Assembly: GCA_030145245.1 (NCBI GenBank)
Contig: JAQYWC010000004.1
Span: 24,664 to 88,663, forward strand
Source of the DNA: Desulfobacterium sp.
GTDB taxonomy: Bacteria > Desulfobacterota > Desulfobacteria > Desulfobacterales > Desulfobacteraceae
Direction: 5' to 3'
Length of the DNA stretch: 64,000 nucleotides
In this document: piece by piece, positions 1-8,199 of the stretch
Position numbering within the stretch: the first letter of the stretch is position 1
Layout: each line of letters begins with the position of its first letter
Translations under genes and position numbers: made by a program
The notes under the pieces: model-generated
Told to the model about the DNA's origin: nothing
The model's input: the letters and a program-made list of their open reading frames with translations, nothing else
The model's database searches: none

Positions 1-2
1 CC

Positions 3-92
3 CATTATCATTGGAGCGAAGAGCAGATTCTTTCCATTCCGCCATGGCGGCGTTTGCAGTACCTGTCCTTGATCGAAAACCAAGGGGGCTGA
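3..92 (+). CDS. C-terminal end of a small eCIS/phage-tail protein (partial)
   Basis: An open frame enters from the left edge and stops with TGA at 90-92, five bases before the next start codon. The 29 visible residues begin HYHWSEEQILSI and continue with a tryptophan/arginine-rich stretch. They resemble the small W-S-x-x-x-I-L proteins found beside tube genes in contractile injection loci (DUF6760-like), some of which are thought to act like tail assembly chaperones. The start is outside the window. A second frame also runs through to a TGA at 98-100 overlapping the next ATG, but its peptide resembles nothing I know, so I prefer this one. Confidence 0.5.
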   Translation, partial: HYHWSEEQILSIPPWRRLQYLSLIENQGG

Positions 93-96
93 TGGG

Positions 97-1074
97 ATGA
101 AAGGGTATTTCACAAGATTAATCGGGCAAACCGGCATAAATGTCGGAACCGGGCCATCCGCTGCAGGATCCACGGTGGGGGAGATTGCCAGGCCCATTCA
201 CCTTGAAGAGATCAGGCCGGTTGATACCCAAACCCATGAAATCCCCATAAAACAATCCGGGATCATTGGAGAAGATCTCCAGGCTCCTGGTGGTTGGGAG
301 GAAAACAGTGAGTATATCAATACGGAAGGTGTGGAGAGGAAGAGCCCGGAAAAACGGGGAAAAGACCATAGAAACCAAAGAGACCGGAGCAGGGAAAGAG
401 ACTCCCACCACCGGGAAGAACCGGAGCGGGAAACGCCCGGGCAGGACCTCCCCCGGGAAATAGGGCTTGAAACCACCCCATCGACCCAACAAACCATTGC
501 CCCCCTGGAAAGATCCCGGTCCCTGCATGGGGAAACCACAGCTGCAAATCAAACAGTTGATAAAGGTTCTGTGGCTGAACCCCCATCTGAAACGGGCGAA
601 CCCATTGAGGGGGCACAGGCCTGGTCATCCACCCTCAAGGAGGTGAGAGCGTGGGTTGCCGGGACCGGGGGACCTGAAACAGAAGCGCGTTTAAACGCCA
701 GGGAGGAAAGGCCCCGGGGATTTGGGGGTGAGAAACAGGGCCAGGTTTCCCAAGGCCCGGCGGCGTCCCGGCAAGACCCCATGGAATCCCGGCAAAGTAC
801 CATCGAATTTCAGCAAACCCCGGGAGCGTTGCCCCAAAGCACCACGGACGTTCAGCAGAACCCCAGGGTATTTCGGGAAAATCCCACAGAAAAACGACAC
901 ACGGCTGAACCCCGGGTGAAGGATTATCAGCTGTCCATCGGCACCATCAGTCTCATTGTGGAGGGGCCCAGGGAAGAGCCCCGGCGTGAAAAGCCAAAGG
1001 GCGAAGGGGCAAAGGCAAAGCCGGGAAGGGAAGTCAGGGGTTCAAGATTGGGCCGGCATTATATAAGAATCTGA
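97..1074 (+). CDS. Charged, disordered eCIS-locus protein of unknown function
   Basis: 325 residues, very rich in E, R, P, G and Q, with few hydrophobic residues, so mostly disordered. Repeated short patterns of the type (S)RQ(D/S)P and QQ(T/N)P occur around residues 220-270. The last 45 residues look more ordered: a short hydrophobic strand (SIGTISLIVEG), a basic linker, and an end in RLGRHYIRI. A strand near the C-terminus followed by an R-x-x-RHYIR ending is what I associate with small accessory proteins of contractile injection loci, but this is weak recognition. It lies 15 bp before the DUF4255 gene in the same direction, so it is probably a structural accessory or linker protein. I cannot assign a precise role. 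Confidence 0.7.
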   Translation: MKGYFTRLIGQTGINVGTGPSAAGSTVGEIARPIHLEEIRPVDTQTHEIPIKQSGIIGEDLQAPGGWEENSEYINTEGVERKSPEKRGKDHRNQRDRSRERDSHHREEPERETPGQDLPREIGLETTPSTQQTIAPLERSRSLHGETTAANQTVDKGSVAEPPSETGEPIEGAQAWSSTLKEVRAWVAGTGGPETEARLNAREERPRGFGGEKQGQVSQGPAASRQDPMESRQSTIEFQQTPGALPQSTTDVQQNPRVFRENPTEKRHTAEPRVKDYQLSIGTISLIVEGPREEPRREKPKGEGAKAKPGREVRGSRLGRHYIRI

Positions 1075-1089
1075 TAGGGAGATCTTAGT

Positions 1090-2331
1090 ATGGCGCTTTC
1101 GGACACAGGAAAAGCCATGGGCAAGGTGACACAGCTCCTTGTGGACCGGCTCGGCATCAAGACCAGCCTCACCGTGGCTGAGGGAAGACCTGAACCGCCG
1201 GCAAGCGGCACCTCGGACCACCAGCTCAATCTTTTCCTCTATGAAACCTCCTTTGATCCAAGCCTGAAGAATGTATCCCTTGAACCGGGCCAGCCGGAAC
1301 CCCTGTGGCTGGTCCTGCACTATTTGCTGACCGCCTTTGACGGGGAGGGCAACAGCGACACCATCGGGGCCCATGAAAATATGGGCATGGGCATTCGGGC
1401 CCTCCAGGAGTTGAACTTCCTATCCCTGGCAAGTCCGGTTGATCCGGATATCTTAAAAACCCTGGGAGTAAATCCCGAGCCCCTGAAGATCACATTTGAT
1501 GAAATGCCTGCCGATCTCCTCTCAAAACTGATGCAGGGGGCAGATGAAAAATACCGGTTTTCCATGGGGTTCCAGGTCAGGCCCGTGATGATTGCCACGG
1601 GCCAGCCACCCGCCTATTCCCTGCTTGTGGGGGTTGACTATACCCAGACCCCCTTGGAGATCATCGGTGAAGAGGGCATTGATATTCAAGTCATGCCGTT
1701 CCTGGGACCGAGGATAAGCCGTATCTCTCCAGCCAGGTTTGAACTCCATGAAACCCTGACCCTCTTTGGCAGCGATCTTAATTTGTCCGGGCTTTCCGTG
1801 CGCCTGGGCCCCCATGTGCTGCCGGTTACGGGGCAATGGCCTGACCGTCTGGAATGTTCGGTCAATGGTGATCTTGCAGTTGGCAGCGTCATCTCCGGTG
1901 GAAGCCACCCCGTATCCGTGGTTCAGACCCTGCCCACGGGAAGGCAGCGGTCCAGCAATCTCCTGGTGGGAGATCTCCTGCCAACCCTTACGGCGGCTGA
2001 GGTGGATACGCTATCCTTTTCCCTTGCGCCCCCGCCCCCTGCAACCACAAGGGTATTCGGTAACATCGATCTGACCGGCCGGCTTCTGGCGGTTGAAGGG
2101 GATGATATTCTGGTGGCCCTTTACAGGGACGGGGCGGTGGTGAAGATGCTGGACGAAGAATTTAATTTTACCGTGGTACAGCCCCCTTCGCCTCCGGTAC
2201 CGCCACTGACCCGGATAAGGGTGGAGATGAAGGAAAGGGATGCGGTGCCGCCCGGAACATACCGCATTATCCTTCGTGTGAACGGCCAGCAGGCAAAAAA
2301 CAGTCCTGAAGTGGAGCTGCCAGTCCCATGA
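1090..2331 (+). CDS. eCIS DUF4255 (Pvc16/Afp16-type) tail terminator protein
   Basis: 413 residues. The N-terminal ~190 residues match the DUF4255 (Pvc16 N-terminal) family, beginning MALSDTGKAMGKVTQLL and including NLFLYETSFDPSLKN and a PLWLVLHYLLTAF segment. In Photorhabdus and Serratia systems this protein caps the tube and sheath and fixes particle length. Residues ~210-300 look like an IPT/TIG-type beta-sandwich (ISPARFELHETLTLFGSDL), and a further beta-rich domain ends the protein; such extensions are common in non-Photorhabdus eCIS. It overlaps the next gene in an ATGA junction, which implies translational coupling to the ATPase. Confidence 0.85.
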   Translation: MALSDTGKAMGKVTQLLVDRLGIKTSLTVAEGRPEPPASGTSDHQLNLFLYETSFDPSLKNVSLEPGQPEPLWLVLHYLLTAFDGEGNSDTIGAHENMGMGIRALQELNFLSLASPVDPDILKTLGVNPEPLKITFDEMPADLLSKLMQGADEKYRFSMGFQVRPVMIATGQPPAYSLLVGVDYTQTPLEIIGEEGIDIQVMPFLGPRISRISPARFELHETLTLFGSDLNLSGLSVRLGPHVLPVTGQWPDRLECSVNGDLAVGSVISGGSHPVSVVQTLPTGRQRSSNLLVGDLLPTLTAAEVDTLSFSLAPPPPATTRVFGNIDLTGRLLAVEGDDILVALYRDGAVVKMLDEEFNFTVVQPPSPPVPPLTRIRVEMKERDAVPPGTYRIILRVNGQQAKNSPEVELPVP

Positions 2332-4544
2332 AAGCCAACAGAACCCAGCCAAAGACCATTGCATTTTCGCCGGATCTCCAAGGCGCTGACCCTGGTGCAA
2401 ATTACTGGATGAACCAGGTTACCCTGAGATTGAGGCGGGAGATCTGCTGGGCCTGGCATGAACGGGGTATTCTTCCGGGCTGTGATGCCGGTGGCCTTCC
2501 TCCCCCCATGGACAAGGCTTCGGCAAGCCTTGCCATGGCCCGCCATTGGGATGAAAAAAAGAGGTTCTTTGTGGCTGACCCGACGGCTGCCTACCTTACG
2601 GAGCAGCTGCAGGAAGCGGAGCGTAAAGCCGTGGAACGTAAAGCAAAACAAAGTAACCCAGGTTCTCCGGCAGAGAGCATTTCCATTGGTGGATCATTTG
2701 GCTGGGTGCTGGAAAAACTGGACCTGGATACTACAGCCTCGTTTGTCCTTGCCCTGGGGCTGTTACCCGCTTTTGACAGTGCTGCCGGAAGTGTTATGGC
2801 AGCTTGCATCAACGATCCGGCCATGACCCATCCCACCCTTGCCCTTGCCCAGATGCTGTGGGATGAGCCGGAAGAGGTGCTCAAGCTTTCCGATCCGTTC
2901 CACCCCCTGTTTCGCTACGGCCTGCTCCACCCCATTGGCTGTGGTTCATCCCTCCATGGAGGCGTTGACTGGGACGGCCCGGTCCGGGTGCCGGCCCTGG
3001 TGGCCAACCAGTTGCTCTTTCCTAAGTCTTCCCTTGCCCGGGCTCTGGCAACCGTAACCACTGATGGCGGAGCGGCCCGGGCCGTCACCGAGGGTTCCCA
3101 TCTGGTGGCGTCCCGGTTGAATTTTCAGGATGGAGACACCCTTTGCATTGTTCCCATCCTGGGGCCCAGGGGCTCGGCCCATGTGGAGGTGGTCCGTGGA
3201 TTGGCCGGATTGGCAAACCGGGACGTGGTTGAGTTGAAATGGGTGCCGGATCTGTCGGAAAACAGCCATTTCCTGGACACCATTGCCGTGGTTTGCTGGC
3301 TTAAGGGGGTGGATCTATTCCTTGGCCAGGATGTGACAGCCATGCTGAACCGGGAGAAGCAGGGGACCCCTTTTCTGTCCCTTCGGTCCATACCCATCAA
3401 TATCTTCCTTGGCATTACTGAGCGGGATCACTTGAGCCGTATCCCGTCTGATCTGCTCCTTCCCATGGTGGAGGTGCCCGTGTTTTCCTATGGCCAGCGC
3501 ATCGCCCACTGGGAGAATCGGCTTAAGGCCAGGACCCTTGGACTTGAAGGGGCTATTGAGGAATGCTCCCGCAGGTTCCGGTATGAAAAAGAGACCATCA
3601 ACGGCATTTGCGCGGGGCTTGAAAAACTGCCCGGGCCAATTTCTGAAAAGAATCTTTTTGATGCCTGCAGGGCGGAGATGGATCTGGATATGGGAGATCT
3701 TGCCCAGCGGGTCATCCCCCGGTTTGAAGATGAAGAGCTGGTCCTGCCTTATAAGGAAGATCTCCAGTTCCGGGAGATCGTGAAGGCGATGAACGGGCTC
3801 ACCCGGGTGCATTACGGATGGGGAACCGCCAGGGCGTGGAACGAAAGCGGGATCTCCGTGCTTTTCGGCGGGCCGCCCGGCACCGGCAAGACCATGGCCG
3901 CCGAGGTGTTGGCCGGCCGGTTGAATCTGCCCATGTTCAGGATCGATCTTTCCCAGGTGGTGAACAAGTACATCGGAGAGACGGAAAAGAATCTCAAGAA
4001 GCTGTTTGACACGGCAGACGCCTCCGACCTCATTCTCTTCTTTGATGAAGCCGATGCCCTGTTTGGACGGCGCACGGAGGTAAAGGACGCCCATGACAGG
4101 TACGCCAATCTCGAGATCAGCTATATGCTGGAGCGCATGGAACGGTTCAAGGGCATGGCCATCCTTGCCACCAACCGTAAAAAGGACCTTGACACAGCTT
4201 TTTTGAGACGCCTGCGCTTTATCGTGGATTTCCCCCTGCCAGGAGCGGAACAGAGGAAGGCGATCTGGCGCCAGGTGATTCCCAGGGCCCTGGACAGCTC
4301 CGGTATTGATCTCAATTTTCTTGCAAGGCAATTTCCCCTGGCCGGCGGCCATATCCGTTCCATTGTCTTTAATGCCTGCCTCCAGGGTGCCAATGGTAAG
4401 GAGCCCCTGACCATGGAACTGATCATCGTGGCGGTGAAAAGGGAGTATGACAAGATAAACAGGGCCGTGAGCCTCGAACACTTCGGGCCCTACGCTGATT
4501 TGGTAAGGAGGATGGAACATGAAGATGCCCGGCATCAGGATTGA
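2328..4544 (+). CDS. eCIS AAA+ ATPase (Pvc15/Afp15-type)
   Basis: 738 residues. The C-terminal half is a clear AAA+ module: Walker A GGPPGTGKT near residue 514, Walker B LILFFDEADALFG near 568-580, a sensor-1 ATNRKKDLD, and an arginine-finger-like RRLRF. The N-terminal ~450 residues are helical and divergent and probably form a degenerate AAA domain. An ATPase of this type is a hallmark of eCIS (class IV contractile systems) and is absent from ordinary tailocins and from type VI systems, where ClpV differs in architecture. In known systems it is cytoplasmic and needed for assembly or cargo loading. The start overlaps the upstream stop (ATGA), and the 3' end overlaps the next gene by 26 bp. 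Confidence 0.9.
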   Translation: MKANRTQPKTIAFSPDLQGADPGANYWMNQVTLRLRREICWAWHERGILPGCDAGGLPPPMDKASASLAMARHWDEKKRFFVADPTAAYLTEQLQEAERKAVERKAKQSNPGSPAESISIGGSFGWVLEKLDLDTTASFVLALGLLPAFDSAAGSVMAACINDPAMTHPTLALAQMLWDEPEEVLKLSDPFHPLFRYGLLHPIGCGSSLHGGVDWDGPVRVPALVANQLLFPKSSLARALATVTTDGGAARAVTEGSHLVASRLNFQDGDTLCIVPILGPRGSAHVEVVRGLAGLANRDVVELKWVPDLSENSHFLDTIAVVCWLKGVDLFLGQDVTAMLNREKQGTPFLSLRSIPINIFLGITERDHLSRIPSDLLLPMVEVPVFSYGQRIAHWENRLKARTLGLEGAIEECSRRFRYEKETINGICAGLEKLPGPISEKNLFDACRAEMDLDMGDLAQRVIPRFEDEELVLPYKEDLQFREIVKAMNGLTRVHYGWGTARAWNESGISVLFGGPPGTGKTMAAEVLAGRLNLPMFRIDLSQVVNKYIGETEKNLKKLFDTADASDLILFFDEADALFGRRTEVKDAHDRYANLEISYMLERMERFKGMAILATNRKKDLDTAFLRRLRFIVDFPLPGAEQRKAIWRQVIPRALDSSGIDLNFLARQFPLAGGHIRSIVFNACLQGANGKEPLTMELIIVAVKREYDKINRAVSLEHFGPYADLVRRMEHEDARHQD

Positions 4545-4818
4545 CAGGGTTGAAGTTCGCCTCAGGGGCGTATCCCCGGAGCTTGCCCGCACCTTGTCCC
4601 GGGAGCTGGGCCATGGGGTGCTGGACGAGCTTGTCAGGGAACGATTGTTTCTGGATGAACAACCCGGCAGCCGGAATAACAGGGTCAACAGGATCGCCCC
4701 GGAACCGTTGAAGATCAAAGGGGATGAAACGCCCTCCCGTGTAAAACGGATGATTGCCACACGGATTGTCGAGTCCATTTCAACCCAAAACAGCGCAAAC
4801 TCAAGAAAGGAAGGATAG
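4519..4818 (+). CDS. Small conserved-context eCIS protein
   Basis: 99 residues, basic, with a predicted strand (GIRIDRVEVRLRG) followed by an amphipathic helix (LARTLSRELGHGVLDELV) and a disordered basic tail. The start lies inside the ATPase gene with a good ribosome site (aaggagg about 9 bp upstream), so it is translationally coupled. Small proteins with an I-x-I-x-x-(V/I)-E-V strand recur between ATPase and tube-like genes in contractile injection loci, but the function is not known to me. It might be an assembly chaperone or a minor baseplate part; that is inference from position only. Confidence 0.65.
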   Translation: MKMPGIRIDRVEVRLRGVSPELARTLSRELGHGVLDELVRERLFLDEQPGSRNNRVNRIAPEPLKIKGDETPSRVKRMIATRIVESISTQNSANSRKEG

Positions 4819-4821
4819 GCC

Positions 4822-5493
4822 ATGGCCTATTTACTAAGAGGGGCCCTGATAGAGTATGCAAGCGATTTCCTGGGACCCATTCCCAATGTGGTGATCTTCC
4901 AGTTCAATCCCGAGAGCCTTACCCGGAACATTGAGATTCCCAGAAGGTCTGCGGGTACAGGCAGCCGGGAGCGCTCCCAGGCAGGAGAGGCGCCCGTGGA
5001 AAGGATACAACTGACCGCACATTTCAGCGCTGCCGATCAGCTGAACCGGGATGTTTCCCTTGCAAGGGGCTTTGGCATCGGCCCACAGCTTGCTGCCCTT
5101 GAAAAGATGGTCCATCCTGCCGGACGGATCAGCGGCCTGATCGGAGAGGCCCTGGACGCCATCGGCAGTGCGATTTCAGGCGGGGGGGAGACGTCGCCCA
5201 CCCAGCCCATTCCCAGGGAAACCTTTCCCCGTATTCTTTTCATCTGGGGATTGACCCGGGTGCTGCCGGTTGTCATCGATTCCATGGGCATCACTGAACA
5301 GCACTTTGATCCCCTGCTGAACCCGGTCCAGGCAGAGGTAAGCCTGGGGTTTTCCGTGATGAACATCGACCCGTGTTCCGACGACAAGATCGCAAAAGGC
5401 GCCATGGAGTATTCAAATCTTGCAAAGGATGCCCAGGCCATTGCGAACCTTGCCAATACCGCCCAACAGGTGGTTGATATCATCCCGTTTTAG
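4822..5493 (+). CDS. eCIS tube-type/hub-adaptor protein (Pvc7/Afp7-type)
   Basis: 223 residues. The N-terminus (VVIFQFNPESLTRN, residues ~22-35) matches the contractile-injection tube-protein N-terminal family, in which an F-Q-(F/Y)-N-P-x-x-(L/I) motif is typical. In Photorhabdus virulence cassettes the equivalent protein joins the inner tube to the spike hub. The mid region (residues 105-135) is flexible and rich in G, S and P. It starts 3 bp after the preceding stop codon and is followed 9 bp later by a LysM protein, the same gene order as other eCIS (tube adaptor, LysM, hub). Confidence 0.8.
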   Translation: MAYLLRGALIEYASDFLGPIPNVVIFQFNPESLTRNIEIPRRSAGTGSRERSQAGEAPVERIQLTAHFSAADQLNRDVSLARGFGIGPQLAALEKMVHPAGRISGLIGEALDAIGSAISGGGETSPTQPIPRETFPRILFIWGLTRVLPVVIDSMGITEQHFDPLLNPVQAEVSLGFSVMNIDPCSDDKIAKGAMEYSNLAKDAQAIANLANTAQQVVDIIPF

Positions 5494-5502
5494 GAGGGTG
5501 CA

Positions 5503-5775
5503 ATGTTTACAGAATCGTCCAGGTATTACCGGCAAAAGGTTGTGGATGCGGTCACAAAGGATGGCCGGACCGTAAAGGCCGTAACCCTCAGAAGGGTGCC
5601 GGCCCTGGCAGGTGAATCCCATGTGGTCAGGGGAAACGACCGGCTCGATATCATGGCTGGGAGCCGGTATGACAACCCCACAATGTTCTGGCACCTGGCC
5701 GATGCCAATTCAAAATTGCAGGCCGATGATCTGGTCGAAGAGACAGGACGTATCATCAAGGTTCCGGAGAGCTGA
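5503..5775 (+). CDS. LysM-like baseplate protein (gpX/gp53-like)
   Basis: 90 residues with a single LysM-like fold: DRLDIMAGSRYDNPTMFWHLADAN fits the beta-alpha-alpha-beta pattern, with the typical pairing of R-Y-x-x-P and W-x-x-A-(D/E)-x-N (as in phage tail protein X), and an ending IKVPE. In phage and eCIS baseplates such proteins staple hub and wedge together rather than bind peptidoglycan directly. The stop codon overlaps the next ATG by one base (TGATG), so translation is coupled to the hub gene. Confidence 0.8.
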   Translation: MFTESSRYYRQKVVDAVTKDGRTVKAVTLRRVPALAGESHVVRGNDRLDIMAGSRYDNPTMFWHLADANSKLQADDLVEETGRIIKVPES

Positions 5776-6899
5776 TGGCTGCCATTGAATACAGAATGTT
5801 CTTCAACAACAATCCCGCCACAAGGGAACAGCTGGACAGGGTGGATGAGATCCGGGTGGAGCAGGAGGTGGACATGGCCTGGGAGGCCCGGGTCAAGATG
5901 GCCATCCGTGTGGATGACAGGGGAACATGGACCGGGGAAGATGAAGATTTCATGGCCTCTTTTTCCAGGGTCCGGGTGGAGATCAAGATTGGAGAAGGGG
6001 CTTTTGTGGCTTTGATTGACGGCCCCATTGCGGGATTTGACAGCCGGATGAGCTCGGAGCCAGGAGAAAGTGCCGTCACCCTGACTGTCCGGGACGACAG
6101 TGTGTACCTGAACCGGGAGGAAAATGTCTCACGGTTTGAGAATCTCCTGGATCACGAAATTGCGGCCCGGATATTCGGGGATTTTGAGCAGATCGCCTCC
6201 ACAGATATCGAAGATACCCCGGCTTCGGGAAGCTCGCTGCCTTCCATGGTGGTCCAGCGGGGTACCGCCATGCAGATCGTGAGAACATTGGCAAGACGCC
6301 AGGGAATGCATGCCTATCTATTGCCCGGGGAGAGCCCGGGGCAAAGTGTGGGGTGCTTCAAGGGCTTTCCCACCCAAACGGACGGACTGCCCGGTCTGGT
6401 TCTGCTCGGCCGGGACCGGAACATGGAGACCTTCAACGCCGTGCACAATGCCCAGTCCCCGTCCACTGTGCGGGCGTCCGTTCTCAGCATCACGGACAAG
6501 ACCGTTATCACAAGAACCTCAAGCTTCCGGGATTTAGAACTTTTGGGGGAGGACGCTGCATTTGAAAGCGAAACCCAGACATGCACCCGGCTTCTTCCCC
6601 CCCATCTGGGCGAGGCCGTGGATCCGGATCAGGCGGTTTCAGCTGAAGCCGCCAGTGCCGGTTATGCCTTTGAGGCCACGGGAACGGTTCGCAGTACCTG
6701 TTACCATGGGGTTTTACAGCCCTATCGTGTGGTACAGGTGGTTGGGGTCAACAGCCGGTTAAGCGGTGATTACCTGATCACCCGGGTGACCCACACCTTA
6801 GATCGTTCAAATTACGGCCAGTCCTTTACCGTGTGGCGGAATGCCCGATCCCCAGGGGCAGGGGCAGGCTTAAATGATCTTGCAGGGAGCATATTCTGA
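5775..6899 (+). CDS. Spike hub protein, gpD/gp27-like (N-terminal half of a split VgrG/Pvc8)
   Basis: 374 residues matching the phage late control gene D/VgrG hub fold: short beta-strands, an early IRVEQEVDMAWEARVKM segment, then the second barrel and a helical linker with the typical RTLARRQGMHAYL. In Pvc8/Afp8 and VgrG the gpD-like part is fused to the OB-fold and spike. Here the chain stops at 6899 and the OB-fold is a separate gene that starts with a one-base overlap (TGATG), as in phages such as P2. The product should trimerise at the centre of the baseplate. Confidence 0.85.
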   Translation: MAAIEYRMFFNNNPATREQLDRVDEIRVEQEVDMAWEARVKMAIRVDDRGTWTGEDEDFMASFSRVRVEIKIGEGAFVALIDGPIAGFDSRMSSEPGESAVTLTVRDDSVYLNREENVSRFENLLDHEIAARIFGDFEQIASTDIEDTPASGSSLPSMVVQRGTAMQIVRTLARRQGMHAYLLPGESPGQSVGCFKGFPTQTDGLPGLVLLGRDRNMETFNAVHNAQSPSTVRASVLSITDKTVITRTSSFRDLELLGEDAAFESETQTCTRLLPPHLGEAVDPDQAVSAEAASAGYAFEATGTVRSTCYHGVLQPYRVVQVVGVNSRLSGDYLITRVTHTLDRSNYGQSFTVWRNARSPGAGAGLNDLAGSIF

Positions 6900-7426
6900 T
6901 GCCTGAACGTGAAACGGAAAACCTTATTGTTCAATTGACCGAATTTGTCCGGAACCGTCATTTCGGTAAATACCGGGGGCTTGTCCAGGATGTTGACGAT
7001 CCTGAGAACATGGGCCGCATTGTTGCCCTGGTTCCCGAGGTCTATGGGGACGAAGCATCTCCCTGGGCCCTTCCCTCGGTACCCTTTGCCGGGCAGAACC
7101 ACGGCCTGGTGGTGCTGCCCGAGGAGGATGACGGTGTGTGGATAGAATTTGAGGCAGGAGATCCTTCCCGTCCCATCTGGACCGGGTGCTGGTGGGCAAG
7201 CGGGGAGATACCCGATCCTGCAGGTACCCAGACCCGTGTGCTTGCAACTTCAGCAGGACACAAGGTGATCCTGGATGATGAACGGAGCAAGGTTCAGTTC
7301 CTCCATTCCGGGGGGGCGGAGATCACCATGACCGACAACGATATTACACTGAAAATAGGATCCACCCAGATTGTCCTTTCTGCCGCCGGGGTGAACATCA
7401 ATAACGGCGCATTTGAAGTAAAATGA
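6899..7426 (+). CDS. Spike protein, gpV/gp5 OB-fold (C-terminal half of a split VgrG)
   Basis: 175 residues. The N-terminal OB-fold contains KYRGLVQDVDDPENMGRI-type and DDGVWIEFEAGDP-type segments, matching the gp5/gpV/Pvc8 OB domain (residues ~20-100). A short beta-helical spike follows (GHKVILDDE, ITMTDNDITLKIGST), made of strand repeats that would form a trimeric needle ending at residue ~175. It immediately precedes a PAAR-like gene, as expected for a spike that carries a tip. Confidence 0.88.
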   Translation: MPERETENLIVQLTEFVRNRHFGKYRGLVQDVDDPENMGRIVALVPEVYGDEASPWALPSVPFAGQNHGLVVLPEEDDGVWIEFEAGDPSRPIWTGCWWASGEIPDPAGTQTRVLATSAGHKVILDDERSKVQFLHSGGAEITMTDNDITLKIGSTQIVLSAAGVNINNGAFEVK

Positions 7427-7435
7427 GGTGAAAAA

Positions 7436-7768
7436 ATGCCGGGAAACGTTTTAAATACGTCAAGCCTCATCATGTGTCCCCATGGGGGGCAGGCAGTGCT
7501 ATTTACTACTAATACCAAGGTGTTTGCCCAGGGAGCACCGGCCTTGCTGGAGTCGGATATTCATCCGGTGGTGGGGTGTCCCTTTACGGTGGGGCCTAAA
7601 TATTCTCCCTGCATCAGGATCGAGTGGGCAGGCGGAACGGCCCGCTCAACTGCGGATGGGACGCCGGAGCTTAATCAAACAAGCGTGGGAACATGTTTTA
7701 ATGCCGAGGGTGCCACCCAGGGGGTGGCCATCATCGTGAGTACACAGATAAAGGCTTCAGGCCAATGA
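7436..7768 (+). CDS. PAAR-like spike-tip protein
   Basis: 110 residues. It is cysteine- and histidine-containing (MCPHGG near residue 18, VVGCPFTVG near 43, PCIRIEW near 60, SVGTCFN near 83), like the compact metal-binding tips of the PAAR-like/DUF4280 type that sharpen gp5/VgrG spikes. Four Cys plus one or two His could bind a metal; this is inferred from spacing only. It directly follows the OB-fold spike gene. The stop codon lies inside the first unit of an 18-bp tandem repeat. Confidence 0.8.
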   Translation: MPGNVLNTSSLIMCPHGGQAVLFTTNTKVFAQGAPALLESDIHPVVGCPFTVGPKYSPCIRIEWAGGTARSTADGTPELNQTSVGTCFNAEGATQGVAIIVSTQIKASGQ

Positions 7769-7806
7769 AGGGCTTCAGGCCAATGAAGGGCCTCAGGCCA
7801 ATGAAG
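7753..7806 (+). repeat. Three tandem 18-bp units spanning the PAAR-like gene stop
   Basis: Three consecutive 18-bp copies lie at 7753-7770, 7771-7788 and 7789-7806. The first two are identical, and the third differs by one base (ggcctcagg against ggcttcagg). The first unit contains the TGA stop of the PAAR-like gene, so the extra two units are untranslated spacer before the gp25-like gene. This looks like replication slippage at the gene junction. Confidence 0.9.
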
Positions 7807-7816
7807 GGGGGCGGCA

Positions 7817-8197
7817 GTGACTGAGCAATATGGAAGACATCTGTCATTTCCTTTCCGCATGGGAGGGGATGGCCGGACCGCCCGGGTATCTTCCCTGGAA
7901 GACCATGTGCGGGAGGAATTAAAGCAGTTGCTCCTTACCAATCCCGGGGAGAGGCTTTTTCTGCCGGAATTCGGGGGCGGGGTGAGGCGTCTTGTGTTTG
8001 AGAGCGCGGATGAAGCAACTGCCGGCATGACAAAGGCCACCCTTACCCAGGCGATCTCACGCTGGCTGGGGCACAGGATCGAACTTCAGGCCCTGGGTGT
8101 CAGCGTGGAAAACGAGACAATCGAGGTGGAGATTAAATACAGGATCGCGGGGACTGAAGATTCCAGGGTCATGAGATTTCAAAGGAGCGGCGGATAG
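7817..8197 (+). CDS. Baseplate wedge protein, gp25-like (Pvc9/Afp9)
   Basis: 126 residues, a clear gp25/GPW family member: the LLTNPGERLFLPEFGGG motif near residue 38 and the conserved R-L-V-F-E after it. This is the sheath-nucleating wedge protein of contractile systems. The start is GTG at 7817, supported by the G-rich ribosome site (aaggggggcgg) just upstream; there is no ATG in a better position. It is followed after 2 bp by the first baseplate-J-like gene, the usual order. Confidence 0.92.
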   Translation: MTEQYGRHLSFPFRMGGDGRTARVSSLEDHVREELKQLLLTNPGERLFLPEFGGGVRRLVFESADEATAGMTKATLTQAISRWLGHRIELQALGVSVENETIEVEIKYRIAGTEDSRVMRFQRSGG

Positions 8198-8199
8198 AT

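Noticed and set aside
3315..4823. 502-codon minus-strand open frame within the eCIS ATPase region
   Set aside because: It lies opposite the clear AAA+ gene, and its frame is an effect of GC-rich codon use.
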